The translations under genes were made by a program, and so were the position numbers. A stretch of DNA of 64,000 nucleotides from Papaver somniferum. Taxonomy: Eukaryota; Streptophyta; Magnoliopsida; Ranunculales; Papaveraceae. Below, piece after piece: positions 45,215-57,558 of the stretch. The notes below the pieces were generated by a model that was not told the origin of the DNA, searched no databases, and saw nothing but the letters and a program-made list of their open reading frames with translations. How positions within the stretch are numbered: position 1 is the stretch's first letter; every line of letters starts with the position of its first letter. The DNA lies in NCBI RefSeq assembly GCF_003573695.1, contig NC_039364.1, forward strand, positions 71,072,256 through 71,136,255, in the 5' to 3' direction.

Positions 45215-47889
45215 TCAAGGGAAATCGTCCAGCAACAATTCGTCCTTCTTGGCAAAGGCGTCTTTCATATTCTGGAGAGCAGCCTGCTTCAGCTTCAACT
45301 CCTGGGACAATTTTTCGACCTCTATCTCTTGCTGAGTAATGAAGTCCATGGAGGGAACATCATCCATTTTGTCTTGCAACTCTTGGACTTTAGAAAACCC
45401 TTCACAGAACCAGGAGGCATTAAACTCAAACTTCACAAACATATCTCGGTGGAACTCCCATTTTTGAACTATCTCCTCAGAGACGGTGCGTCCAGTCACG
45501 CTGCACATATCATGAATGGAAGATAGAGCTTCTTCAACGCGCTTAACCAATGAAAATCGACTCTTAATCTTCTTGAAAGTGGCAATGTGTCCATGCTTCT
45601 TCCATATCTTGGTGTACAACTCCGCAGACTTAGCCGGCACGCTGAATCCTCCAACTAGCACGTGGTCTGTGAAAGGGACGTCAAAAGGGGGATCGAAAGT
45701 GGCTCCAACAACGGAATGCACAAGTAATGTCGGATCATTTCTGAGAGGTTCTTTGGAAGCAATTACACCTACAACCATGGATGCGGCATCTTCATTCTCA
45801 CCGAAAGGGGTAGCAATGTTCCCTGCATCATCATCCATCTCCACCTCGAGATTGTTTCCTTTTACGGTATCATCCTGCAATATCACTGGTTAATGTTTTT
45901 TTCGCATCAAAGAACGAATCATTCTTCAGAAAATGTGTAGAAGACGTACCAGTTCATCTCCATGTTCGCTGGGAGAGTTAGATTCTCTACTACGCTTTGA
46001 AGTGCTTCCTTCATCACCATCAGAGCCTGAATCTTCTTCGTCCTCAGTTTCCTCTTCGAGAGACTCAGTATCACCAGATTTCTCTTCTGAAGGCGCTGTG
46101 TTGTAACTGTGTGTGAGTCTAGCAAAAACATTCACATTCCCGAAACCCTGATTTTTTAAAAGGAGGAAGACGTTTAATGAAGCTGGCTCAAAATGATTAA
46201 GATTAGCTGGTTAAGAGAAATCACGTATCTACCTGCATATTGAAAGAATTAAAAATTACCGGAGTTGTCGTTTGAATGCCGCCTGCACGCATCTTGTACT
46301 TCGTCTCTTTCTCCTGGGGACTGGCCCTAGTCCGTTTTCCCGAAGGAAGCGGCTTCAACAGCTTATGTCGCTTCAAAGTCTCAGGAGAAGGCATGTCGCG
46401 CGGAACTGTCACAACTTCTTCCACGAATCCCTGAAAAGATAAGAGCTCTTCTTTCCAAAATTCTTTGTACTTATTAGTCGCCACTGGTTTTCTTCCTGGG
46501 AGAAAGAAGGGAAGGCTCATCTTTGTGGCAAAGAGCCTAGCATCAAAAACAGATGGCAAAAGCTCTGCTGAAGGCGTGGGCGGACGACAAAATGAGACAC
46601 CCTAATCAAATCCCATATGACGGGTGCCCCTATTGATGTTATATGGAACTACAGTAAAGGATCCATTAAAGAAAGACGGAATATATCCCAGCATGCAGCT
46701 TCGCATAAATATAATCTCTTCAAAGCTCATATCCTTTCCATAAGTATGCAACACTCTATCAGGAGCGGCGGCAAAGGTTTTTGGCTGAACTATAGAGGAA
46801 TGAACCGGTGCCCACAGACGAAAATCTATGGCATGCACACTGTCAAAAAAATCGATAAGCTTTAACCCAGGCTTTGGGCACCTCTTTTGCCAACGGAGTA
46901 TTCTGGAACCTCCATACAGACTGGAGAACGAAGTTGCCGGGACAGGAGCATAACCTTTAAAGTGCTCCCATAAGCATGCTTGAAGAAAAGCAATGTGAAC
47001 ATGCGACTCCACCTTCATATATCCGTTGGAAACATACATGTCTGCTGCCAGGGACTCTATATGAGAGTACAAAGACCCAAGGAACAAGCCGCCTAAGGGG
47101 AGGACTACGCCTTGCGCCAACTTAATAGAAAACATGACGAGCTTCCGTATTATGATCTTCTTACCAAAGCCATCATCAAAAACGTCTCTAGACATCCACA
47201 AGGATAAGAACGCGGCAACACTGAGTACATCATCCAACACTTGGCCTGCTTTCGGTCTCGTAGGAAACCATTCAGACACCCACCAAGTATAAAAGCATTT
47301 TTCATCATTTTCCATCTGATTATATCCTTTCACCTTATTCACTAGAGCGGCGAACATCACTTCTTCTTCAGCGGAAAACTTAACATCAAGATTCCATGCA
47401 ACTGGAAGACTCAGCAAAACGGCTACACTTTCCAACGTGATGGTCATTTCTCCCCATCTACATATGGTCGTGTGCGTGGAAGGACACCATCGATAAATGA
47501 AAGTAATCAAACCTGCAGCATATTTCCTAATAGGAAGTGTTGCAGACGCCATGAAAGCTTCAACAACTTGTGCTTTAGTCAGGTTATTCTTGATGCGTTC
47601 ATTGCTCATCACATGCCTCATCCATCCTTCATAAGAGCGCAGCGGATTTTGGAGAATTTTTAAATCAATAGGAGAAGCTAGATACTCTTTCTTTTGGAGA
47701 CAGAACCTCATCACACGCACCGGAGAAACTGACGGAGTAGCCTCTTCATTCTCTGAACCTATGAGGAGGGTTATCTTATGGCCAAGATGAGTCCTTATGT
47801 TCGGATAAGGCACAACGAAGATCTCATCATCTATATTTGGCATTGCTAGCACTTCCTGGCTTGGAGGTAGAAGTATTTCCAGGTGACAT
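45215..47889 (-). pseudogene. Tat-N antisense gene: plant mobile domain (PMD) protein, multi-exon
   Basis: Probable ATG at 47889 (MSPGNTSTSKPGSAS), with a small frameshift near 47850. The main exon then runs to about 46240, broken only by TAG at 46602-46604. It contains the PMD signature: ERIKNNLTKAQVVEAFMAS, FIYRWCPSTHTTICRWGEMT and LESVAVLLSLPV, as in MAIN/MAIL1-type and transposon-borne PMD proteins, followed by a long conserved tail. GT-AG introns are predicted at about 46137-46235 and 45878-45951. They join an acidic exon (45952-46136, EEETEDEEDSGSDGD) and a last exon (45215-45877) with FSVPAKSAELYTKIWKKHGH and a coiled-coil end. The last exon is homologous to Tat-A antisense ORF 2. PMD proteins are nuclear and linked to silencing or genome stability; this copy's role is unknown. 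Confidence 0.78.
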
Positions 47890-47924
47890 CTTAACGAGAA
47901 TTCCTTACGTTCACTTTCAAATAA

Positions 47925-48313
47925 CTACAATGAAGCAAAACGGAAAAGAGTCACTACTTCATGCTAAAAGGGATCACACACATAACTTCTTATTGAATTC
48001 GATGCAACCAATGGTCGAAGCTCAGAGATTGAATCATGTGGATAACAAACTAATAGAAATGATGGAAGAGTCGTATTCAATGCAATTCATCTTCGACCGC
48101 GGAATATGCGCACACAGCCGGTTTACACCCACAGCTAGGTCCTTTGGCCGCGAGATATATGCCCACGGCCGGTTCACGCTCACAGCTAGCTCGAGTGGGG
48201 ACTTATTCCCCTCGAACTAAAGAATTTTTTTTCACCATGGGTATTATACACACGACCGAAATGTAAGCTAGGTTTTTGGCACAAAAAAAAGAGGAACAAA
48301 CAACGACACTCAC
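47925..48313 (-). other. Predicted 5' UTR intron of the Tat-N antisense gene
   Basis: Donor CACAG|GTGAGT at 48313 and acceptor TTGTAG ending at 47925, 36 bases before the ATG. It mirrors the predicted 5' UTR intron of the Tat-A antisense gene. Motif-based inference. Confidence 0.4.
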
Positions 48314-48512
48314 CTGTGATCCTTTGCTCGTCTTGTTGGTGATTTTGATGGTTTTGATTACTGTATTGTTGGTTCCACTGTCGGAGTTCTCTACAATAAT
48401 TATCAATGAAGAAGTTCCATTCATACGGAGATGAGTTTTCAAGTCCAAGAAAGCTAAACCTAAAATTAGGGCTCACAAAAAAAAAAAAAAAAAAAAGAGG
48501 GGGTCGACACCC

Positions 48513-48520
48513 TTTTATAC
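48513..48520 (-). promoter_or_regulatory. Predicted TATA box of the Tat-N antisense gene
   Basis: The minus strand reads TATAAAAG in TTGTATAAAAGGGTG, followed by a T-rich tract and a leader. It lies about 240 bases inside the 3' LTR and points inward, the same layout as at 19323 in Tat-A. Confidence 0.5.
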
Positions 48521-48745
48521 AAGTTTGTTTGGCGGAATCCTAATGGAAGGAGGTTTCCTCCTTTGGTTCGAACACAAAGAAGGGCAGCTGGGCCCGCCCG
48601 CACCGACGCCCCCATGGTCGCGCCAATACTGTCCCGCACACTATCGACGGTCGACTCCTCACGGTAAGCCTATTCTTTTCGTTTCTGTCCTATCTTGTAT
48701 GTCACCATCCATTGCTTACCTCGCAACAATGTCACTGTTACGTGC

Positions 48746-48761
48746 TAAGCAGGGGACTTAA
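48746..48761 (+). promoter_or_regulatory. Tat-N polypurine tract
   Basis: TAAGCAGGGGACTTAA directly before the 3' LTR, identical to the Tat-A tract (19020-19035, minus). Confidence 0.85.
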
Positions 48762-50946
48762 TGTTGATGATGGTTTTCAGTTCAGGGTCAAAGTTGTAAA
48801 ACCCTGTATTTAGTGCGTTGTCATCCTGCAAAGGAATAAGGCCATTTAAAAGTAATGAGTGTCCAGACCTCTTTACCTACATATGTATTGAGCAATTCAA
48901 CATATTTATGAAGTTTATTCAGAATGGTGCGTGAAGCAACAACCCATGATATTCTGTAAACTTTAACCTATTGCATTATTCACTAATGCATGACCTGCCT
49001 AGTATTTTCATATGTTATGTTCTCAGCGAATTCTCAATATTGGCATGACATGACGATTAATGTTCACTCACAGCGGAGTAGCATAAATATCCCGAAGTGT
49101 CAGTATTGAGACCTGCATGAAAACACTCACATAGGCTACATCACCCTCTGACAAAGACATCAGCGTGTTCACACATTTTTAATTAAAAGTTAGCGCGATC
49201 GAACGCGTTTTAATTCCTTAAGGAAAATCTAGACTGTCCGTATCGGTCTTAAGAAACGATCACGGCCACACGATTTGGCCACACAATTCAATAGGCCTAG
49301 CCTACTCCTAGCGGAACTAGGCGATCATCATAATGACCACCGACGGTCCCACTAATGCCCCGACCGATCGGATTCCATCTAGCACACTCACAACGCCATC
49401 GAAAGCTAACCCTAACATGGGTGATCGCGTTGTTGAAAAAGAGAGCTCAAACGAGCTAAGACCTGCCAAAACGGTCTCAGAAATATCATGACCGTCCAAC
49501 TTAGCTAGCCTAGTTGGACGGCTTAGATATTCCTTCGAATGATTAAAGAAGTGCTAACGTGTTCACCGTCGACCCAACTCCACCATCGGTCGATCGACTT
49601 GCTCATAACAAGACCAGAGCGCATCAAATCACTTGTCCAAAGTAGGGTGAACGCGCTGTCTGAAAACCCTAAAATTGCTTTGCGGCAACACGCTACTGTC
49701 GCAAATCGATCACAACCATCCATCTTTGTCGTCCAGAGCGAATGGCTTAAATCCGATTTCAGACGGCCCCGAAGGCATCAACATGATCACCGGCAACCCA
49801 CCTTTACACACGATCGATCGACATGTTCGAACTAACGTTCAGTGCCTTGAATCGCTCGCCCAAAAGAGGGTTGGTCGCGCGACCCCTAAACCCTAAATTA
49901 CATCAACGACAATATGTAACTGCCGCAAATCATCTCGTCCGTCCAACTTCGCTTGCCTAGTTGGATGGTGTAGATTTATTTTCAAAAAATCAACAGGGTA
50001 GCATTGTGATCACCGGCCACCCCTCCTCCACAGGGAGTGATCGACCAAGTGATAACTCGTCCATAGGGTCCTCAAACGATCACCCAAAGGTGACTGGTCG
50101 TGCTACTTTTTTAAGACGCTCAATTCGCGAGTAATTCAATCGAGCTCTAAAGCAACGATGCTTCCTGCACATCGATTATTTTTCAGCTGCTTGTTTGAAA
50201 GCGATGCTTTATATACATTGATTATAAGCGATGTTATGCAAATATTGATTTCATAAATAACTTATTATTGAACCTAAAGCACTATGTGCTGATTTTAGCG
50301 GCGAGTCTCATGACTTGACCCATTCATTCGAGACATCAAACATGTCACAAACTGGGGTATGCTCACTGGGGTATTGGTCTGGCGGCTTACAGCGTGCGGC
50401 GTGCAACGCGCCCATTACGAGAAAGTGTCAGGAAAAGACGGACGGTTAACAGTAATGAGAGTAGTGGGTGAAAGTGTGACCAGTCTTCCCTCATAACGGA
50501 AACACGATGATCACCACTTTCCGCACAACTCCATTTCTCCACCACTTAACTTCCTCCACTTCCTATGAGATCGGGGTGCTGCTCAATGACTTGTATAAAT
50601 AGGTTTTCAACCTGTTTCAAAAAGAACAACACAAGTGTTATCAACACAAGTAGCCAGAAACCATTTTCTGTTACAAGTCATAAAACCGTCACACCTTCAT
50701 AATTCAACATTCTTATCTCAAACACTTTCTTCGCTTCCCTCCCTAAGATCAACCCTTCTCCTTAACCTTGTGACCGAATTGAATCTGAAACGGTCATTTC
50801 TTGATTTAGGCCGGAGTCTTACAGATTGATCTCTAGAATATGAAAGTACTCCCATGCAGTGCATTTGTTTAGGGTTTGAATTCGTTTCTCATTCAAAACA
50901 CCCCAAATTTACCAAAAACAACAGAATTAGTTTTTACCCCAAAACA
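48762..50946 (+). repeat. Tat-N 3' LTR (2185 bases)
   Basis: Partner of 41285-43470 with the same subrepeats (about 49305-50110) and a TATA box at 50594-50601. It ends CCCCAAAACA followed by the target copy GGACC. Confidence 0.92.
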
Positions 50947-52451
50947 GGACCAAGTGATAAAGTTGTGAGATTTTGAGCTATTGTGGTAACCTGTGGCAAG
51001 ATAACTCCATTTCTTTTGGGAAAAATACACAACAGAATAAGCAGGTGAAGTCTTATACTCAGTTAAAAAAGGATGTGAATCCCCTAAGAAGTTCTTGTCT
51101 ATCCAGTTATCCCATCTAACCAGAATTATGTGATTTTTATCAACAAAAAGTACTTTGGAGAAACAACAATGATGATTGCCAACAACTAGTAATATATGTA
51201 AACCAAAAAAAAATTATCACTTGATCCGGAATATGTTATATCAAAGCCAGAAAACCAGAGACGAAGAAGATGAAAATTTGTAATTTTGAAGCTTACTTGG
51301 TTATCTTGAATGAGCTTTCTTCCCCATTGCTAGTTATTGCATTAGATTGAGCATTAGGAGTACTATCGACATTCACCCATCTCTTTTCTTCATCCTTGGA
51401 ATTGTTTTTGCAGGTAGACATCTTAATTTCCCCTTTGCTTACCCCACTGGTTGGGACTGATGGTTTTGATGTGTAAGGTGTCTTTGTAATTTTCTTATCT
51501 GGGCAATGATTTTTGAATTTTATGGGTCTTGGAGGGTTTATGGGTAAGAGGTTTTTGTGGCTTGGGTGATGCTGCGGTGTGATTTTAGGAGTATTTCTTG
51601 TGCAAATGACAATTCGTCTGCAAGGGTTGTTAACTTTCCTTTCTTCCATTTTCTAAAGATTTGCTAGTCTTAACATGCTTCCGAGGTGGTTCTTCTCCTT
51701 GTTTTGAGTCTGCAAGCCTTTTATTTATTTTTGAAACATTTTCAAGTACCCATCGATCTTCCTGCCTCACAGTCACTTTAAAGCTTGAAGTCCTAGCTGG
51801 GATCAACCATTTTTCCTCCACCATTAATTTTTCCGGGGAGCTAGTTGCAGCTAATATTTTCTTGATGCCTTCTATATGTTGTGGTAATTGTTTTGATACT
51901 GTATTTTTTTGTATGAACAAGATAATTTTCTGCATACTTTTGTTGTTCAATTTCCCAACTCTTACTTAAATGATTTATTATCTTGTTGACTCCATATGTA
52001 GCTTCATTATTCAGTTGTTTCTTGGCAATAGGGGTTATTTTCATCGATGAGGTCGTCTGCTTTGCGTCTCTAAAAGGGGATCTACTAGGATCCACTTTCT
52101 TGAAATTGAATCGAACAGGTTGAAATCTGGATGGAGTAATTATTTGATTCTTGCACCACTTCCTTTGAAATGATTCCATTAACTTATATACACAAAGGCT
52201 TACTAACCACAAGTACAGCTTAACCAGTACTTTGAGGGCCGATGGTAGTGATTGGGGTTTGCAAGTTCTTCTCGGTTCAAAAGAATTCATGACACTACTT
52301 TTCAAAATAAGCTAATATTGGGGGTTTATTGTATTAGGCAAAAGATGATTGGAGTTTAGGTTGGAGATGATGGTGAACACTTTTTGATGAAAGGGGTTAA
52401 TCTTAAAGAGATGGATGTGAGAAGTTGAGGAAAACAGTAGGGTAAGTAAAC
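50947..52451 (-). pseudogene. LINE 5' region: ORF1-like remnant
   Basis: Minus-strand frames 51841-52305, 51630-51950 and 51293-51649 overlap and probably derive from one ORF broken by frameshifts. They lie upstream of the LINE endonuclease once Tat-N is removed. Contents are basic and proline/serine-rich (for example PSRFQPVRFNFKKVDPSRSPF and a Lys/Pro-rich segment near 51500), as in the linker and nucleic-acid-binding part of plant L1 ORF1. I see no clear RNA-recognition or CCHC motif. From 51292 down to 50952 the sequence is AT-rich with no clear ORF. The 5' end may continue beyond the LARD. Confidence 0.5.
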
Positions 52452-52947
52452 TGTAGATACCATAATCTGTATGGACACATGGAGGATGATTAGAAGCTGC
52501 AGCTGGACACAAGAATACAGCAGCACACACCATATCAACCCCAACACAGCTTCAATCCTAAGCTAAGGATAGAAGAGTAATTCTCCGGAAGATATTTTCC
52601 CTTTATAAACCAAAACGATTAGGTCTAGAGAGGGGGACTGGGTCGGCAGAAGAGAGAGGAGGGTTCTGTTTCTATTTCTTTTCTCTTTTCTATTCTTGCT
52701 ATGGATTACTCACAGAGAGATTGACGAAGCTCCTTCAATGTAACCCAACAATCTTAATAAACACCTTAACTCTTTTTCACCCGTGGATGTAGACACTCCG
52801 TTGTCGAACCACGTATATGCTTGTGTTGATTTCTATTTCATTTCATTGCACTTAATTTCGTTCATGATTTGAGTCTATATCTTGTTATAGACAGTACTTT
52901 ATCATGTGTTTCAATTGGTTGTGCTACCAAATTAATGGTGTTCACAA
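52452..52947 (+). repeat. LARD 5' LTR
   Basis: Nearly identical to 58884-59378 (about six substitutions seen). A TATA box TTTATAAA lies at 52602-52609. Ends TGTTCACA. Confidence 0.93.
52602..52609 (+). promoter_or_regulatory. TATA box of LARD LTR
   Basis: TTTATAAA in CCCTTTATAAACC, about 150 bases into the LTR; repeated at 59034-59041. Confidence 0.55.
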
Positions 52948-52950
52948 TTT

Positions 52951-52966
52951 GGCGCTAGAATCAGGT
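52951..52966 (+). promoter_or_regulatory. LARD primer-binding site
   Basis: TGGCGCTAGAATCAGG three bases after the 5' LTR. The TGGCGC start fits a tRNA 3' end complement; the exact tRNA was not determined. Confidence 0.65.
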
Positions 52967-54339
52967 TATGAGTAAAGAATTTATTCTACCTTCTCAAAAT
53001 GTATTTTCTTTTAAATATGATAAGAATTTCTGAAATTTGTTTTCAGTTTTCTATCTCTTTCGACTCAGATTTCTGTCAATTTGTTATTCTTACATAGAGA
53101 ATCTGCTGGGATGCCACCCAAAATCGAACGAATCCCATGTGAAAAGCCAGATCTGGAATGCCTGTTAACTGTTTGCCAAAATAATCCAATGAAAGACAAG
53201 TTTTAACTTTTTAACTTACTTTAGTCTTACACGAACTTGTGCAAGTGCTTATAGTTCGTATCTTGTTTAGAAAATGTTCAGTGAACCTTTATTCTTATAC
53301 TTGTTTTTTGACCGACTTTGAGATTTGTCTCAGCCAGCTCTGTTGGGTTACAAACCAATGTCGTTTGTTTTCCTGAGATCCTTATGGATGTCATATTTGG
53401 ATGACCAAAGTTTCTCTTTGGGTTTTGAATTGTAGTCCATGTTCTAGTCCTTTACCTTACAACCAGTATGTTTCCCAAGCATTTTTTGATGTGCAGGGAC
53501 TACACACCGAAGATGCAATTCATACCCAGGCAACGATGCTGCAAAGGATGGTGGTACAAAGTGTTGCCGATGCTCCAAATGAACCCGTAGTCTTAAATAC
53601 AAAGACGATGACACCAACCGAAGTGCAAACCCACTGATCAGGTCCTCATGCCAATGACGATGAAGTACAAAGTTCACCCAAGTGAGCGATGAAGTACAAA
53701 GTTCACCCAGAGGACTAGTCAAATTCTGATGCCGACAATACAAAGCCATGCAGCGATGAGCAGAGTCCGATGCCAAAGCTCTGTTAAAGAAAACCTGCGA
53801 CGATGATGTTTTTGGACCAATCAAAAGTGGCAATGCAGCCGCATATCCACCTCAAATCGTAAAGACGGAGAAGTAAGAAACCCACTACCTCTAGAAAGAG
53901 GAATAATAGCTGGATAATATTACTACCTTCGTTCCCCCACACCACCAATATAATACTCCTCAGATGATGTACCTTCGTTCCCCCACTCCAGCGATGGTGT
54001 ACTTTCGTTTTCTCCGATCCAGCTTCGATCTCATTCCGATGATGCCAAGCTTCTGTAAACCCAGCTGCTTAATAATGGCACAGTCTTTCCACGCGGGGTA
54101 GCATTACTACATACCACCGTTGTTGCTGCCCTGATGCGGTTAATCGCACTCATTAATACTTGGGTTCTTTAGTGATCTAAAGCCCGAAGATGATCTAAAG
54201 CCCGAAGATGATGAGCCAAAGCCTTGCTACGATGCCAAAAGTCCGAAGAGTTCAAGCTGAAGATCAAAGCAACAGAGTTACACGAAAGTTCCAAGTATTA
54301 ATACTTGGAACATTACCAATGAGATCCGATAATAGAGGC

Positions 54340-54440
54340 ATATCTTCATGAATAAAGAGATCGAGATATGAAGATATCTCTTTCAGATTCATGAAGATAT
54401 TCCTTACCAATGAGATGAAGACATCTCTTTCTCTCTCCGT
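54340..54440. repeat. GATATGAAGATATCTCTTTC repeat, first cluster
   Basis: Two or three units with the palindromic core AGATATCT and flanking TCATGAAT. A second cluster with the same units lies at 56150-56270, about 1.8 kb away. Confidence 0.75.
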
Positions 54441-54816
54441 TCCCTATCTCCGCTCACTCAGGGGCAGAGTCCAAATACCGCTGATGCTTCGTTCTCTTTA
54501 GCATGGAGTACGTAAAGAGCAATATCAAATAACCAGTAAAAGTAGTTCTGCCGATGATGTCAAAGACAAAGCCCTAGATACTCCTTGTTACTGTCAACTG
54601 ATCTTGTCGCTACGAACGTAAAGCTGCTGCTGGCTGATGGTATAGACTTCTTCCAGTATAGAGCATACATGGGGAAAATAGCTTATGAATATATCAGACG
54701 GGAATGCAAAGCCTTGCAACGACCATAATGAGCGGTTGTCTGACGTCGACGATGGCATGAAGATACCAAGTCTGATGTCGATGAAGCTAAAAGAGTTTAG
54801 CCAAGCTCAGTTAAAA

Positions 54817-54955
54817 NNNNNNNNNNNNNNNNNNNNNNNNNNNNNNNNNNNNNNNNNNNNNNNNNNNNNNNNNNNNNNNNNNNNNNNNNNNNNNNNNNNN
54901 NNNNNNNNNNNNNNNNNNNNNNNNNNNNNNNNNNNNNNNNNNNNNNNNNNNNNNN
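54817..54955. other. Assembly gap (139 N)
   Basis: A run of N. Sequence on both sides carries the same GACGATGGCATGAAGAT motif, so the gap probably hides further repeat units. Confidence 0.95.
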
Positions 54956-56149
54956 TCGACGATGGCATGAAGATGCCAAGTCTGATATCGATGACGATGA
55001 GTTAACCCACCTCTGATGTCGACGCGCGATAAAACCGGAAACTCATTACTCCCAACAGTATTGGCTCCGGAGTTCTTATATTATACTCCTATTATTCAGC
55101 GACCGTTGTCTCCAGTGCTATCAGTTGGCAAGCTTCGCGAAAATATATCAAAAACACGAAGAGTACATTGTTTCTGGGTTAATACGATGCATTAAAACCG
55201 ATGCAGCACCAAAAACGAAGATCTAATGCCCGAAGGCTGGAGTGCGATGACAATGAAGAGCCGAAGTCTTGCTACGAAGAGTTTTTTTTCATGATGTTAA
55301 TTAGTATTCTTCTTTATTCATAATATTAATTTCAACGTGCTGTGGAAGACTATCACCAAGGAAAAACACGGAAAGATTTTTCTTCTTGGTATTCTAAGGA
55401 CAGTTTTTGTGATCCTTAATGTCCGTCTTTGGGAGGACGGACGGGTGTTAAATGAACCACTTTGCCAACATTTTCCATCCTTGCGTGCTGTTGCACGCTC
55501 CAAAAATAAGCTGATAGATGATGCTTCCTCGCATACTTGCAACCGCTGCAAACAGAGAATTAAACTGGTTAAAAAGTGCTTACAACCGGTGCAGTTCAAC
55601 CTGTTGTGTATATGCCATAATAGGCTATCTTCCAAAATGACTTGTTAAGACAAAGGAACGAAGGCTCTCCACACAGCGATGACTTGTTTACACGAAGCAT
55701 TCGTGTTTACACGAAGCTTTAACGATGACTTGTTAAGATAACTTTTTAACACGAAGCATAGTTTACTCGAAGATATGACTTCACTTCACACAACGATGAT
55801 ATAACTTCGGTCACACACTACAGCGACGCAGCTCCTATCTTCACCCCAAGATTGATGTAGAGCCATCTTCTTTATAACCGACGACGATGCCGCGTAGCAA
55901 GATCGTGAGCTGTTAACCAATCGTATAACCAAATTTCAAACGGCGTTACACGAAGACACCAAGAACCAAACAATGTGTCAGCAAACTCAACAAAACCTAC
56001 ATGACTCGAAGCAGGGGCAAAATAATGGTACGACCATCGACGACACTGCCTACCCAAAGCTTTCCAAACAGTAGATAAAGCTTCGGTCCAAAATCCGATA
56101 CTCGAGCAGGACGATCAATGTTCACGAAGCAATCTCACTGAACTTCATA

Positions 56150-56270
56150 TATTCATGAATGAAGAGATACCTTACAAAAGAGATATGAAGATATCTCTTT
56201 CGGATCTTCATGAATGAAGATATCCCTTACCACAGAGATATGAAGATATCTCTTTCATATTTTCATGAAT
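56150..56270. repeat. GATATGAAGATATCTCTTTC repeat, second cluster
   Basis: Three units with the AGATATCT palindromic core and CATGAATGAAGA spacers, related to 54340-54440. Confidence 0.75.
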
Positions 56271-56789
56271 AAAATTCCAGTCTTCCCATAAGGAACAACA
56301 ACAAGGATGATCAACCAATGTTTACGAAGTACAATGGGCCAACTTGATACAATCCTGATACCGACGATATAACGCTCCACGAAGACCCGCTCATAGCAAA
56401 GTTCTGCCACAATGGACCAGACTCCAACGCCGGTGATCCAACGTTCCAAGACGATGATGGTGAAGATGCCAAGTTGATGTCGACGATGGCATGGCGATGC
56501 CTAGTCTGCTGTCGACGACGGCATAAAGATGCCTAATCGATAATATATCTTCGGTCCTATAATTTAAACTAGAGTTCAAGCAATGATGTTATACGAAGAC
56601 TCCCAAGTATCAATTTTGGCAGCATCAGAAATACAACGATAGGGCAAACCCGAGGGCTGCAACAGTATAAATCCAAGGGCGATGATCTAAGGCCCAAAGA
56701 TGATGACCCAAAGTCTTGGTACGACGATACAAATCCCAGTGATGATGATCTCCCAAGGCTGTCACAAAATTCCTAATAACAATGCTGAT

Positions 56790-57168
56790 CTCCAACAACG
56801 AAGGCTCTGTTGACGAAGGCTCCAACAACGAAGCTTCTGCTATTCATCGAAGACTCAGGTGAGGAAGGTCCAAACAACAAAGGCTTTGCTCCAGCAACGA
56901 AGGCCCTGTTGACGAGGACTCCAACAACGAAGGCTCTGTTGACGAAAGTCCCAACAACAAAGGCTTTGCTCCAACAATGAAGGCCCTGTTGACGAGGGCT
57001 CCAACAACGAAGGCTCCAACAACGAAGGCTCTGTTGACGAGGACTCCAACAACGAAGGATCTGTTGACGAAAGTCCCAACAACAAAGGCTTCGCTCCAAC
57101 AACGAAGGTCGTGTTGACGAGGGCTCCAACAACGAAGGCTCTGTTGACGAAGGCTCCAACAACGAAGG
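56790..57168. repeat. 15-base minisatellite, running into a gap
   Basis: Alternating 15-base units CTCCAACAACGAAGG and CTCTGTTGACGAAGG, with variants, repeat about 24 times up to the N run at 57169. Because the unit is a multiple of three and free of stops, several frames stay open on both strands and give artificial repetitive ORFs. Confidence 0.93.
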
Positions 57169-57558
57169 NNNNNNNNNNNNNNNNNNNNNNNNNNNNNNNN
57201 NNNNNNNNNNNNNNNNNNNNNNNNNNNNNNNNNNNNNNNNNNNNNNNNNNNNNNNNNNNNNNNNNNNNNNNNNNNNNNNNNNNNNNNNNNNNNNNNNNNN
57301 NNNNNNNNNNNNNNNNNNNNNNNNNNNNNNNNNNNNNNNNNNNNNNNNNNNNNNNNNNNNNNNNNNNNNNNNNNNNNNNNNNNNNNNNNNNNNNNNNNNN
57401 NNNNNNNNNNNNNNNNNNNNNNNNNNNNNNNNNNNNNNNNNNNNNNNNNNNNNNNNNNNNNNNNNNNNNNNNNNNNNNNNNNNNNNNNNNNNNNNNNNNN
57501 NNNNNNNNNNNNNNNNNNNNNNNNNNNNNNNNNNNNNNNNNNNNNNNNNNNNNNNNNN
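57169..57558. other. Assembly gap (390 N) within or beside the minisatellite
   Basis: The N run begins inside a repeat unit (AACGAAGG). The sequence after it (57559 onward) is not repetitive, so the true array length is unknown. Confidence 0.95.

Larger units (their letters stand above)
41285..50946 (+). mobile_element. Tat-N: non-autonomous Tat-type element with antisense PMD gene (9.66 kb)
   Basis: LTRs of 2186 and 2185 bases, TGTTGATGG...CCCCAAAACA, flanked by GGACC (41280-41284, 50947-50951). Primer-binding site and polypurine tract are identical to those of Tat-A, although the LTRs are unrelated by eye. The sense strand carries only a broken, shortened gag. There is no protease, RT or integrase. 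The antisense strand carries a large intron-containing gene with a plant mobile domain. LTRs differ by about 3% in the stretches compared. It interrupts the LINE endonuclease. Confidence 0.92.
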
